Translations under genes and position numbers: made by a program | Source of the DNA: JBFLYN01 sp040756655 | Lineage (GTDB): Bacteria; Bacillota; Sulfobacillia; UBA8153 | DNA length: 16,680 bases | Assembly: GCA_040756655.1 (NCBI GenBank) | Contig: JBFLYN010000053.1 | Location: 1 to 16,680 of the forward strand | Direction of reading: 5' to 3' | Shown: positions 1 through 7,398 of the stretch, one piece after another | How positions within the stretch are numbered: the first letter of the stretch is position 1 | Layout: each line of letters opens with the position of its first letter | The notes under the pieces: generated by a model | The model's database searches: none | What the model was told of the DNA's origin: nothing | Seen by the model: the letters and a program-made list of their open reading frames with translations, nothing else

Positions 1-140
1 TGGCGGCCCAGGCAAGACCTAACACTTAACATACATGGGTACATTTCCCAGTGCCTCCGGTGACGTTATCCCTTCTACCAGGGCAAATGCCTCAATATGG
101 GGTTTTCTGGTTCGGAACTTCGGATTAGGGTATACGGGAC

Positions 141-398
141 CTATTTGGTACTGGGTACAGCCCCGCTACCCGGGTTGATGCCGAGCAACGCCAAGGCTCG
201 TTTTTGTAAAGGGGTGGGCCGGGTGAGCATGTCAAAGGCCGGCACTCCCGGTAACTGGGGTTCCACCCGATTGCGGGCCAGCGTGGCCAGGTCCTTCAAC
301 AGCGTCTGGAAACTGTGCACCGGCGTTCCGTCCTCCAGCCGTTGGCGGCGGGCCTTAGCTGCGGCCCGGGCAGACCGGCGGGCTGGAGCCACCGGTGA
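141..398 (-). pseudogene. IS1634-like transposase, C-terminal fragment
   Basis: The minus-strand reading frame ends at a TAG at 143-141 and encodes about 83 residues. It carries the motif HSFQTLLKDLATLARNRV, followed near the end by LTRPTPLQKRALALLGI. From memory this is the conserved C-terminal tail of IS1634-type (IS4 superfamily) DDE transposases, which are normally around 500-600 residues long. The catalytic core and N-terminus are missing: upstream (around 395-433) the sequence switches to an IS3 OrfA fragment in another frame. It is therefore a truncated remnant. A separate IS1634-like N-terminus begins at 16523 on the other strand. Family assignment is moderately sure; the fragment status is seen directly. 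Confidence 0.6.
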
Positions 399-432
399 GG
401 TGACGTGTTCCCGCGGTTCGGGTTCTGGTGGT

Positions 433-540
433 CTCCTGGGCGAAGAAAGCGGCTTTTTTTAGGATCTCGCGCTCCTCCCGCAAGACCCGGTTCTCCCGGC
501 GTAAGCGTTGTAGTTTTTCACGTTCAGAGGTAGTCAGCCC
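433..540 (-). pseudogene. IS3-family transposase OrfA, C-terminal fragment
   Basis: On the minus strand, residues encoded by about 540-433 read LTTSEREKLQRLRRENRVLR and continue into EEREILKKAAFFAQE. This is the characteristic leucine-zipper/coiled-coil end of IS3-family OrfA proteins. The N-terminal helix-turn-helix part expected upstream cannot be recognised between 541 and 675, and no OrfB (rve/DDE) sequence follows. The open frame continues in both directions only as unrelated sequence. It is a small relic fused to the IS1634-like fragment, probably a nested or deleted insertion scar. Confidence 0.65.
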
Positions 541-894
541 CTCCCGCTCTTCATGCCCTGTGGTGCCACCCATGCATGAGGGTCCAGCACGCCTGTAAAG
601 CCCAGAGCGGGCGGGCCGGGTCCTGCAACCAGTAACGAATGGAGCATACTGCCGCGTCACATCTGCTCGTAACATTAGTGCAACTCCACACTATGCCAGC
701 GTCCCCGCTACTGCACCAGGGGCATGCCAACAGCTAGGATCCGTTTCCATAAAAGTGCAGGTCAAAGACTATTGTTCCAATGCCGATGGCTGCCCCACCG
801 TCAACCAGGCCCCGGCGCAACCCCCTTTTCTCCGTGTGGCGTGACCGTGGAAATGCCAAAGCTGCCAGCAGGAGAACCGGCCTTAGCGTCGAAT
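541..894. other. Non-coding stretch between IS debris and PTS operon
   Basis: I see no convincing gene here. Short frames exist on both strands, but none has a recognisable motif or a good ribosome binding site. The left part (541-720) is presumably the decayed 5' part of the IS3 relic. The right part (about 720-894) should contain the promoter of the PTS operon. No clear -35/-10 pair with normal spacing is visible. Confidence 0.5.
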
Positions 895-922
895 ATGAAC
901 ACTTGTAGGAACAGATGTGCAT
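895..922. promoter_or_regulatory. Imperfect palindrome, candidate operator for the SorC-family regulator
   Basis: The left arm ATGAACACTTGTA (895-907) and right arm AACAGATGTGCAT (910-922) are inverted repeats matching at 9 of 13 positions around a GG centre. The element sits just upstream of the EIIB Shine-Dalgarno (928-938) and is the only obvious dyad in front of the operon. The last gene of the operon encodes a SorC-family sugar-responsive regulator, a family that commonly binds dyads near its operon promoter. The link to that regulator is inference. Confidence 0.4.
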
Positions 923-943
923 TGTGGAAAGGAGGTGAGTGCA

Positions 944-1447
944 CTGGCCATAGTCTGGGTCCGCATCGATGACCGGTTGATCCATGGCCAGGTGGTCACA
1001 GCCTGGTCGCGGGAATGCAAGTGCAACCACATTGTTATTGCCAATGACCAGGTCGCTGCAGACAAGATGATGCTGACCGTCCTGAAAGTGGCGGCTCCAC
1101 CCGGGATGCCGGTTTCGGCCCTGACACTGAAACGCACTGCTGAACTGTACCGGGAAGGCGCCTTTGACAACCACCGTATCCTGATCCTGGCCAAAAATCC
1201 CCACGATGTGCTGGAACTGGTCAAAGCGGGAGTGGACATACCCCTGCTCAACGTGGGCGGGATGGGGGGTCGGCCGGGGAGCCAACCCATCTACCGCAAC
1301 ATCCACGCCACGCCCGGGGATGTGGAAGCCTTCCAGGAACTGGCCAGACTGAACGTGAACGTGATGTTCCAGATAGTCCCGGCCAGCGAGAAGAAATCGC
1401 TAAGCGAGGTCCTCCCCGGCTACGCGCGCAAGCCGGGAGGCGACTGA
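944..1447 (+). CDS. PTS mannose/fructose/sorbose-family EIIB component
   Basis: This is the cytoplasmic EIIB domain, which receives phosphate from EIIA and passes it to the sugar carried by EIIC/EIID. The N-terminal motif VRIDDRLIHGQVV contains the phosphorylated histidine (His14 from the chosen start). The middle motif NVGGMGGRPG is also typical of the family. Length is 167 aa against a usual 155-165. Start choice: an excellent Shine-Dalgarno AAAGGAGGTGA lies at 928-938. A CTG at 944 is 8 bases beyond GGAGG and gives MAIVWVRIDDR, matching family N-termini. Alternatives are GTG 935, which overlaps the Shine-Dalgarno, and GTG 917, which lies upstream of it. It is the first gene of the operon, 39 bases before EIIC. 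Family call is very sure; the CTG start is probable. Confidence 0.93.
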   Translation: MAIVWVRIDDRLIHGQVVTAWSRECKCNHIVIANDQVAADKMMLTVLKVAAPPGMPVSALTLKRTAELYREGAFDNHRILILAKNPHDVLELVKAGVDIPLLNVGGMGGRPGSQPIYRNIHATPGDVEAFQELARLNVNVMFQIVPASEKKSLSEVLPGYARKPGGD

Positions 1448-1486
1448 GGTGTCCACCTGCAATAAAAGCTAGAGGAGGTGCCCTGA

Positions 1487-2248
1487 GTGTTCGTACAAGC
1501 TCTGCTCATCGGTGCGTGGGCGTGGTTTGCCGGCAGCACTTTTGCTTTCGGCATCGGGTTTTCCACCTTCATCCGCCCCATGATCGGCGGCCTGGTCACC
1601 GGTATCATCCTGGGAGACTGGCAGACTGGCCTGCAAGTAGGGGCTACCATCAACTTGATTTACCTGGGCTTCATCTCCGCCGGTGGTGCCACCCCGGCCG
1701 ACATTAACGTGGCCGGCGTGGTGGGTACCGCCGTGGCCATCCTATCGGGCCAGGGCTATGAAGTGGGACTGGCGGTAGCCGTTCCTGCTGGACTCCTTTC
1801 GGCTTCCACTTTCCCCATCTGGATGACGGTAAACTCGGCCTGGGTCCAGCTGGCCGACAAATTCGCCGGCCAGGGCAACACCCGGGGCGTGGCACTCATG
1901 AACATCTGGCCCGCCCAGATCCTGAACATGTTCCGCGTGGGCCTGCCGGTGTTCTTGGCAGTCTATTACGGCGCCGACGTCGTGCAGAGCGCGGTGGCCG
2001 CTATGCCCCAGCAGTTCATGGCGGCCATGCGCACGGTGGGCGGCATGCTCCCAGCCATCGGTTTCGGCATGCTTCTAAAGGCCATGGGCAGGAAGAGCGT
2101 GTTGCCGTTCTTCTTTGCCGGCTTCATAATGTTTGTGTACCTCAAACTTGATATCATCGCCATCGCCGCGCTAGGAGTCATCATCGCGCTCATGCACGAC
2201 CGGTACACATCCCAAAAGCCCACTAACACCAGCTCGACCTTCGCATAA
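1487..2248 (+). CDS. PTS mannose/fructose/sorbose-family EIIC component
   Basis: This is a membrane subunit of the sugar-translocating channel, working with EIID. The 253-residue protein has several hydrophobic segments. It begins with FVQALLIGAWAWFAGSTFAF and includes the family motif PMIGGLVTGIILGDWQTGLQ, followed by GATINLIYLGFISAGGATPAD. It ends in a short hydrophilic tail. Length fits the family (about 250-270). The GTG start at 1487 follows the Shine-Dalgarno GAGGAGGTG (1472-1480). The neighbours EIIB and EIID are 39 and 25 bases away, so the three are one translation unit. The sugar cannot be read from the sequence; this family carries mannose, fructose, sorbose, N-acetylgalactosamine and others. 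Confidence 0.93.
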   Translation: MFVQALLIGAWAWFAGSTFAFGIGFSTFIRPMIGGLVTGIILGDWQTGLQVGATINLIYLGFISAGGATPADINVAGVVGTAVAILSGQGYEVGLAVAVPAGLLSASTFPIWMTVNSAWVQLADKFAGQGNTRGVALMNIWPAQILNMFRVGLPVFLAVYYGADVVQSAVAAMPQQFMAAMRTVGGMLPAIGFGMLLKAMGRKSVLPFFFAGFIMFVYLKLDIIAIAALGVIIALMHDRYTSQKPTNTSSTFA

Positions 2249-2273
2249 GGCAGAGAGAGGAGGAAGATAGCGC

Positions 2274-3086
2274 ATGTCCGAGAAGAAGAAGCTCACCCAG
2301 GGTGACCTGAACCGGGCCTACCTACTCTGGTATTTCTTCTCCCACGGCTGCTACAGCTATGAGCGGCTCCAGGGCCTCGGTTTTTGCCACACCATGATTC
2401 CCATCATAAACCGCCTCTACACCAATGTAGAGGAGAAGATCCTGGCGCTCAAACGCCACTTGGTGTTCTTCAACACCCAGCCCGCCGTAGGCTCCGTCAT
2501 TCACGGGTTGGTGGCCAGCATGGAAGAGAGCCGCGCCAACGGTGCTGAGATCGACGATGCCGCCATCAACGGTGTCAAGACCTCCCTCATGGGACCGCTG
2601 GCTGGTGTGGGCGATGCCATCTACCAGGGCCTGTTCACGGTGATCTTCGCGTCCATCGGTATTTCCCTGGCCGCTGAAGGAAACGTACTCGGTCCCATCA
2701 TCTTCATTGCCCTGCAGTTTCTGGTCAACTGGTTCGGCGGCTACTACATGTTCATGTACGGCTACAAGTTCGGTCTTGGCATGTTCGAAAACGTGCTTGC
2801 CGGGTCCGGCCTCCTGCAGCGCCTCACCGAGTCCGCCGGCATCGTGGGCATGATGGTCATCGGCGCCCTGTCCGCCCGCCATGTAGCCCTCAAGTTCGTA
2901 CTGAAGTTCAACATCGGCCGGACCGCCGTGGAAATCCAGCCCATCCTCGATCGCATCATGCCTTCGCTCCTGCCGCTGGTACTGGTGCTGGTGACCTGGA
3001 AGCTCCTGGAGAAGCGCTCCCCTACCAAGGTCATCGGCTACCTGGCGGTCATCGGCATCGTCGGAAGCTATCTGAAGATCTTCTAG
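2274..3086 (+). CDS. PTS mannose/fructose/sorbose-family EIID component
   Basis: This is the second membrane subunit of the mannose-type PTS permease. The 270-residue protein starts MSEKKKLTQGDLNRAYLLWY and has the typical cytoplasmic N-terminal half: LKRHLVFFNTQPAVGSVIHG, then VKTSLMGPLAGVGDAIYQG. Hydrophobic segments occupy the C-terminal half. Length agrees with the family (about 270-280). The ATG at 2274 is preceded by GAGAGGAGGAAG. EIIB, EIIC and EIID are contiguous, but EIIA is placed three genes further downstream, an unusual separation. Confidence 0.93.
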   Translation: MSEKKKLTQGDLNRAYLLWYFFSHGCYSYERLQGLGFCHTMIPIINRLYTNVEEKILALKRHLVFFNTQPAVGSVIHGLVASMEESRANGAEIDDAAINGVKTSLMGPLAGVGDAIYQGLFTVIFASIGISLAAEGNVLGPIIFIALQFLVNWFGGYYMFMYGYKFGLGMFENVLAGSGLLQRLTESAGIVGMMVIGALSARHVALKFVLKFNIGRTAVEIQPILDRIMPSLLPLVLVLVTWKLLEKRSPTKVIGYLAVIGIVGSYLKIF

Positions 3087-3123
3087 TTGTACACGGCTAC
3101 CACTGAGTAGGAGGTCACAACCT

Positions 3124-4158
3124 ATGGCGAAGATGAGGGCTGCCGTCCAGGTGGCCACCCGCAAGATAGAGATATGGGAGATCGACCGCCCGGTTCCCAG
3201 AACAGGAGAGATCCTGGTACAGGTCAAAGCCTGCAGCCTCTGTACGTGGGAACAGCGCTCCTACCTTGGTATACAGCACGCACAGCTGCCGTTCAGTGGC
3301 GGTCACGAACTCTCGGGCGTAGTGGTGGAGAAAGGGCCCGGCACCCGTACGGATATCGCCATCGGTGACCACGTGGTCCTGTCACCCCGGGCTTGTGGCT
3401 ACTGTTACTACTGCCTGCGGGGTGAGGACGCCCGCTGCCCGGAAGCGTACAAAGTCATGCGCCACCCAAAGATAACCGGGCCGCTGGGTCTTGCTGAGTA
3501 CCTGCTGGTGGAGCACCGCGAGGTGATCCAAGTAGCCTCGAGCCTCCCCTTTGCCGAAGCTAGCCTCACCGAACCCTTGGCCTGCGCGGTAAGCGCGGCC
3601 ATGAAGGTAGCTACCCGGCTGGCCGACGACGTGGTGGTGATCGGCGCCGGCACTATGGGCCTGATAAACGTGTTTGTCCAAAAGCTCCTGGGGGCCCGGG
3701 TCATCGTTTCTGAGATCGACGAGGCCCGTTGCGAGAAGGCCCGGGCGGCCGGCGCCCACGAGGTCATCAACGCCGGGTCCACCGATCCGGTGGCGGCTGT
3801 CAAGGAACTGACCGGGGGCCGGGGAGCGGACGTGGTGGTGGTCAGCATCGGACTGCAGAAAGCCAACGAACAAGCCATGGCCATGCTGAGCAAGTCGGGC
3901 AAGCTCATGCTGTTTGCTTCGGCGCACCCGGCGGTGCCCATCGAGCTGGACCCCAACCGGGTGCACCGGGAGGCCCTGGTCATCACCGGTACCACCAGCA
4001 AGCACCGGTCGGACTTTCAGAAGGCCGCGCGTATCCTGAGTCACGGCCTGATCTCGGTAAAGCCCCTGTTGGAAGCCCAGTTCCCGCTGGACCAGATCAC
4101 GGAGGCCTTCGAGCTGTCCGTCAGGCCCGATACCTACCGGGTCACGGTGACCTTCTGA
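3124..4158 (+). CDS. Zinc-dependent medium-chain dehydrogenase (sorbitol/threonine dehydrogenase-like)
   Basis: This is a NAD(P)-linked alcohol dehydrogenase of 344 aa. Catalytic zinc ligands are visible as Cys40 (in CSLCTWEQR) and His61-Glu62 (GGHELSG), with Glu150 in the EPLACAV motif. The structural zinc site has four cysteines at 91, 94, 97 and 105 (CGYCYYC...C). The Rossmann motif GAGTMG lies at 174-179, and an acidic residue (Glu197) at the end of the second strand suggests preference for NAD. It follows EIID by 37 bases with the Shine-Dalgarno TAGGAGGTC. In sorbose operons the corresponding position can hold a sorbose-1-phosphate reductase of this superfamily. Here it may interconvert a polyol phosphate and a ketose phosphate; that substrate is inferred. 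Confidence 0.9.
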   Translation: MAKMRAAVQVATRKIEIWEIDRPVPRTGEILVQVKACSLCTWEQRSYLGIQHAQLPFSGGHELSGVVVEKGPGTRTDIAIGDHVVLSPRACGYCYYCLRGEDARCPEAYKVMRHPKITGPLGLAEYLLVEHREVIQVASSLPFAEASLTEPLACAVSAAMKVATRLADDVVVIGAGTMGLINVFVQKLLGARVIVSEIDEARCEKARAAGAHEVINAGSTDPVAAVKELTGGRGADVVVVSIGLQKANEQAMAMLSKSGKLMLFASAHPAVPIELDPNRVHREALVITGTTSKHRSDFQKAARILSHGLISVKPLLEAQFPLDQITEAFELSVRPDTYRVTVTF

Positions 4159-4177
4159 GCCGGGGGAGGTTATCCCG

Positions 4178-5026
4178 CTGCTACACGACACCATGGAGAT
4201 GCTCCGGACAGCGAGGAAAGGCGGCTATGCCGTGCCGGCCTTCGCCGCCATCGATCTGCAGAGCATCAAGGCCATCGTCAAGGTCTGCGAAGACGAAAAC
4301 GCTCCGTGCCTTCTGGAGTCACACGAGTACACGGTAAGAGCCCAGGGCGAGCATTACCTGGTGGCTATAGCCGAGACCGCTGCCCGCACCGCCCGGGTCC
4401 CGGTGGCCCTGCACCTGGACCACGGCAAGAGTTTCGACCTGATCGTCAGGTGCCTGCGCGCCGGTTTCAGCTCGGTGATGATCGATGCTTCAGAGCACGA
4501 TTTCGAGAAGAACGTTGCCCTGACCCGGCGGGTAGTGGAAGTAGCTCATGCTATGGGCGTGGGCGTTGAGGCAGAGCTGGGGAAGGTGGGGCAGGCGTCG
4601 GTGGAGCCCACCGAAGAAGAGCGCCGGGCCGCCCTGACCGATCCGGCAGAGGCTGCGCAGTTTGTGGAGTTGACCGGCGTGGATGCCCTGGCGGTGAGCG
4701 TGGGTACAGCCCATGGAGCCTATAAATACGAACCCCGGCTGGAACTGGGCCTTCTGGCGGAGATCGCCCGGCGGGTGAGCATCCCCCTGGTGCTCCACGG
4801 CGGGTCGGGTACACCGGGCCTGGAGAGGACCCCGCCCCTGGGTATAGCCAAGGTCAACATCTTCACCGACCTACAGGTACCCATCAGGAACAAGGTTAGG
4901 GAGATCATGGAAACCCAGGACCTGGAGCGGTTGTTTGCCGCCACCATTTGGGGACAGGCCAACGCCGCGGCCGAGCCCGTCATCAGGGACCGCATCCGGA
5001 CCCTGGGAGCCGCCGGGAAGGCCTGA
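4178..5026 (+). CDS. Class II ketose-(bis)phosphate aldolase
   Basis: This zinc-dependent aldolase belongs to the FbaA/GatY/KbaY superfamily and cleaves a ketose phosphate to dihydroxyacetone phosphate plus an aldehyde. From the chosen start (282 aa), the catalytic Asp and first zinc His are in HLDHG (Asp81, His82). Further zinc ligands are His179 (GTAHGAYK) and His207 (LHGGSG). The dihydroxyacetone-phosphate binding segment KVNIFTDL is intact. Start choice: GGGGGAGG at 4162-4169 is 8 bases before CTG 4178, whereas the first ATG (4193) is 23 bases away. Residues upstream of that ATG also resemble family N-termini. No sugar-phosphate kinase is encoded nearby, so a monophosphate substrate is possible. 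Class is sure; substrate is unknown. Confidence 0.9.
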   Translation: MLHDTMEMLRTARKGGYAVPAFAAIDLQSIKAIVKVCEDENAPCLLESHEYTVRAQGEHYLVAIAETAARTARVPVALHLDHGKSFDLIVRCLRAGFSSVMIDASEHDFEKNVALTRRVVEVAHAMGVGVEAELGKVGQASVEPTEEERRAALTDPAEAAQFVELTGVDALAVSVGTAHGAYKYEPRLELGLLAEIARRVSIPLVLHGGSGTPGLERTPPLGIAKVNIFTDLQVPIRNKVREIMETQDLERLFAATIWGQANAAAEPVIRDRIRTLGAAGKA

Positions 5027-5042
5027 CGACCTGCAAGACCCA

Positions 5043-5076
5043 GCATCGGGCGGCGCCGGGGGGCGCCGCCCGATGC
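5043..5076 (+). promoter_or_regulatory. Perfect 15-bp hairpin inside the operon
   Basis: The arms GCATCGGGCGGCGCC (5043-5057) and GGCGCCGCCCGATGC (5062-5076) are exact reverse complements around a GGGG loop. No T-tract follows: the next bases are ATTGAAAGGGGGAG, leading into the EIIA ribosome binding site. It therefore looks like an intra-operon processing or stability element, or a partial attenuator, rather than a classic terminator. It divides the operon into EIIB-C-D-dehydrogenase-aldolase and EIIA-AOR-regulator. Confidence 0.75.
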
Positions 5077-5106
5077 ATTGAAAGGGGGAGAAGGAGAATC
5101 GTACGT

Positions 5107-5526
5107 TTGCTAGTAATGGGACATGGACCCTTTGCCCTGGGTATGCTGGGGGCCGCTACCATGATCGTTGGAAAACAGCAAGACGTGCATGCCCTGGGGT
5201 TGGACCCGGAGTCTACCCCCGAGGCCTATGCAGACCTGGTAGAACGGCACCTGGGGCCGGACCCGCGGGAAGACACCCTGTTGCTCGTGGACATGCTGGG
5301 CGGCACCCCCGCCAACACGGCCGTGTTGCTTTGCCAAAAGTGCGGGGTACAGGCGGTGGCCGGGATAAACTTGCCGCTCCTCATGGAGTTGATCATGCTC
5401 AGAAGCGAATTTGGCCCGGGAGCACTGGTAGAGCTGGCCGTGGGTGCCGCCCCGGCGACCATAGTATCCCTGTCGGCACTGGTGGACCGGGCTCAAGACA
5501 CAGGCCATTTTGGAGGGGTGGAGTGA
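5107..5526 (+). CDS. PTS mannose/fructose/sorbose-family EIIA component
   Basis: This soluble EIIA accepts phosphate from HPr on a histidine and hands it to EIIB. The phosphohistidine is in MGHGPFALGML (His6 from TTG 5107). The family motif LLVDMLGGTPANTAVLL and the following GINLPLLMELIMLR segment are present. Length is 139 aa, normal for a free EIIA. The start is uncertain. TTG 5107 is a legal start 10 bases after AGGAG, but trims the first beta-strand. An ATC at 5098 would place the histidine at residue 9, as in known family members. The stop TGA overlaps the AOR start (TGATG), implying translational coupling. Confidence 0.9.
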   Translation: MLVMGHGPFALGMLGAATMIVGKQQDVHALGLDPESTPEAYADLVERHLGPDPREDTLLLVDMLGGTPANTAVLLCQKCGVQAVAGINLPLLMELIMLRSEFGPGALVELAVGAAPATIVSLSALVDRAQDTGHFGGVE

Positions 5527-7382
5527 TGGCAGGCGGATTTTGTGACCGGATCCTACGTGTCGACCTGGCTGGCGGTGGTTATCGACTGGAAAACCCGGGC
5601 GAGACCTTCTTCCGGAGATTCATGGGCGGGCGGGCCCTCATTGGCCACGTCCTCAGGAAGGAACTCACCCCGGGCACTGAGCCCTTAGGCCCTGGTAACA
5701 AGCTGGTATTTGCCGCAGGTGTCCTGACCGGCCTGCCCGTAGCCGGGAGCGGCCGGCATAGTATCGGGGCCAAGTCGCCACTTACCGGTGCTTACGGGGA
5801 CTCGGAAGCCGGTGGCTTCTTCGGTGCTGCCCTCAAGGCGGCGGGCTATGATGCCATAATCATCGAGGGCCAGTCATCTCGCCCGGTGTATCTTTACGTA
5901 ACCCGGGACGCCGTTGAGATTAAGGACGCATCGGAGCTTTGGGGAAAATCCACCGGTGAAGTACAGCTCCGGCTGAAGGAAGCCCACGGCAGAGAGGCCC
6001 GGGTGGCCCAGTGCGGGCCAGCTGGCGAACAGCTAGTGCCGTATGCCTGCGTGGTGCACGACCTGAAGCATTTTGCCGGGCGCACCGGCATGGGCGCGGT
6101 CATGGGTTCCAAGCGGCTGCGGGCCGTGGTCGTGCGGGGTGACGCGCCGCCGGTGGTGGCCGATGGCGCCAGGCTAAAGGAAATCAACGACTGGATGTTG
6201 AAAAACGTTTTTGATCTGCAGGGAGTTTTACCCGCTTCCCGGCTACGGGAGCTGGGGACTTCTGGCGGGGTGGAAATCCTCAATGGAGCCGGGGGACTGC
6301 CCACGCTGAACTTCCGCGAGGGCACTTTCGAGCATGCATCCAGCATCTCTGGCACGGCCATTCGTGACCGGGGCCTGATGATCGGGCGGGGGACATGCTT
6401 TGCCTGTCCCATCGCCTGCAAGCGCGTGGTGGGCGGGGAGGAGCCTCCCATCGACCCGGCCTACGGGGGACCCGAATACGAGAGCATCGCTGCCTTGGGG
6501 TCTATGTGCGGGGTAGAGGATGCAGCGTGGGTCTGCAAGGCCAACGAGGTATGTGCTGCACTGGGCCTGGATACCATCTCGGCCGGTGTGACCGTGGCGT
6601 TTGCCATGGAATGCTTCGAGCGAGGGATACTCACTACGGACCATACTGGTCTGGACTTGCGTTTTGGGAACGGACCGGCGGTAGTGGAGGTCCTGGAACT
6701 CATCGCCGCCAGGAAGGGCATAGGAAAGCTCCTGGCCCAGGGCAGCTACCGGGCCGCCCAGGAGCTGGGGGAGGAAGCATTGGGCTTGGCCATGCACGTC
6801 AAGGGTCAGGAAATCCCCATGCATGAGCCGAGGGTCAAACCGGGACTGGGAGTCGGCTACGCGGTGTCGCCCACCGGCGCCGACCACGGTCACAATTTCC
6901 ATGATACCGGGTATGACAAGCTATCCGCGGCGCTACAGGCGCTGGCGCCCCTGGGCATCATCGAGCCGGTGCCCATCTATGACCTGGGACCGGCCAAGGT
7001 CCGGATGCTGTATTACGTGCTCCAGTGGAAGCACTTCCAAGACTGCGCAGTGCTTTGCCGGTTTGTCCCGTGGAACATCCAGCAGACCTTGGAACTGGTC
7101 CAGGCCGCCACCGGCTGGGACGCCAGCCTGTGGGAGCTCTTGAAGGTGGGAGAGCGGGCCATAAACCTGACCCGTGACTTCAACTGCCTTCACGGGTTCA
7201 CTGCCGCGGATGATGTCCTGCCCGGGCGGTTCTTCACTGGTCATACCCGCGGGCCCGCCACAGGCCGGGGCTTGGACCGCGAGGCTTTCACGGAAGCTTG
7301 CCGGCTATACTACGCTATGGCGGGCTGGAACAGAGAAGGCGTCCCGGGCCGGGCCAAGCTGGCCGAGCTCGATATCTTGTAG
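5526..7382 (+). CDS. aor: Aldehyde:ferredoxin oxidoreductase (tungsten, AOR family)
   Basis: This predicted cytoplasmic enzyme oxidises aldehydes to acids while reducing ferredoxin, using a tungsten-bispterin and one [4Fe-4S] cluster. The 618-residue length fits the family (about 600-620). The N-terminal AOR domain shows AKSPLTGAYGDSEAGGFFGA (about 82-101) and GRTGMGAVMGSKRLRA (185-200). Cluster ligands are Cys291, Cys294 and Cys298 (CFACPIAC) and a distant Cys at about 554 (DFNCLHG). The pterin-binding motif SPTGADHGHN is intact. The start ATG shares its A with the EIIA stop codon. AOR inside a PTS-aldolase operon is unusual; it may oxidise the aldehyde released by the aldolase (inferred). 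Related family members act on glyceraldehyde-3-phosphate, formaldehyde or carboxylic acids. Confidence 0.95.
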   Translation: MAGGFCDRILRVDLAGGGYRLENPGETFFRRFMGGRALIGHVLRKELTPGTEPLGPGNKLVFAAGVLTGLPVAGSGRHSIGAKSPLTGAYGDSEAGGFFGAALKAAGYDAIIIEGQSSRPVYLYVTRDAVEIKDASELWGKSTGEVQLRLKEAHGREARVAQCGPAGEQLVPYACVVHDLKHFAGRTGMGAVMGSKRLRAVVVRGDAPPVVADGARLKEINDWMLKNVFDLQGVLPASRLRELGTSGGVEILNGAGGLPTLNFREGTFEHASSISGTAIRDRGLMIGRGTCFACPIACKRVVGGEEPPIDPAYGGPEYESIAALGSMCGVEDAAWVCKANEVCAALGLDTISAGVTVAFAMECFERGILTTDHTGLDLRFGNGPAVVEVLELIAARKGIGKLLAQGSYRAAQELGEEALGLAMHVKGQEIPMHEPRVKPGLGVGYAVSPTGADHGHNFHDTGYDKLSAALQALAPLGIIEPVPIYDLGPAKVRMLYYVLQWKHFQDCAVLCRFVPWNIQQTLELVQAATGWDASLWELLKVGERAINLTRDFNCLHGFTAADDVLPGRFFTGHTRGPATGRGLDREAFTEACRLYYAMAGWNREGVPGRAKLAELDIL

Positions 7383-7398
7383 CGAGAGGATGGGTGCA

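Noticed and set aside
108..119. GGTTCGGAAC here and GGTCGGAAC near 16399-16407 as terminal inverted repeats of the two IS1634-like pieces
   Set aside because: The match is short, contains a gap and does not extend, so chance is likely.
724..1306. Open frames on both strands across the PTS leader and EIIB, including a 190-residue minus-strand frame
   Set aside because: They have no ribosome binding sites or family motifs, and mostly mirror EIIB in high-GC sequence. A short minus-strand piece around 734-830 looks protein-like (GLVDGGAAIGIGTIVFDLHF), but I could not place it in any family.
2322..3227. 301-residue minus-strand frame opposite EIID
   Set aside because: It is a shadow of EIID. The sequence is rich in His, Gly, Asp and Gln without motifs, typical of antisense frames in GC-rich genes.
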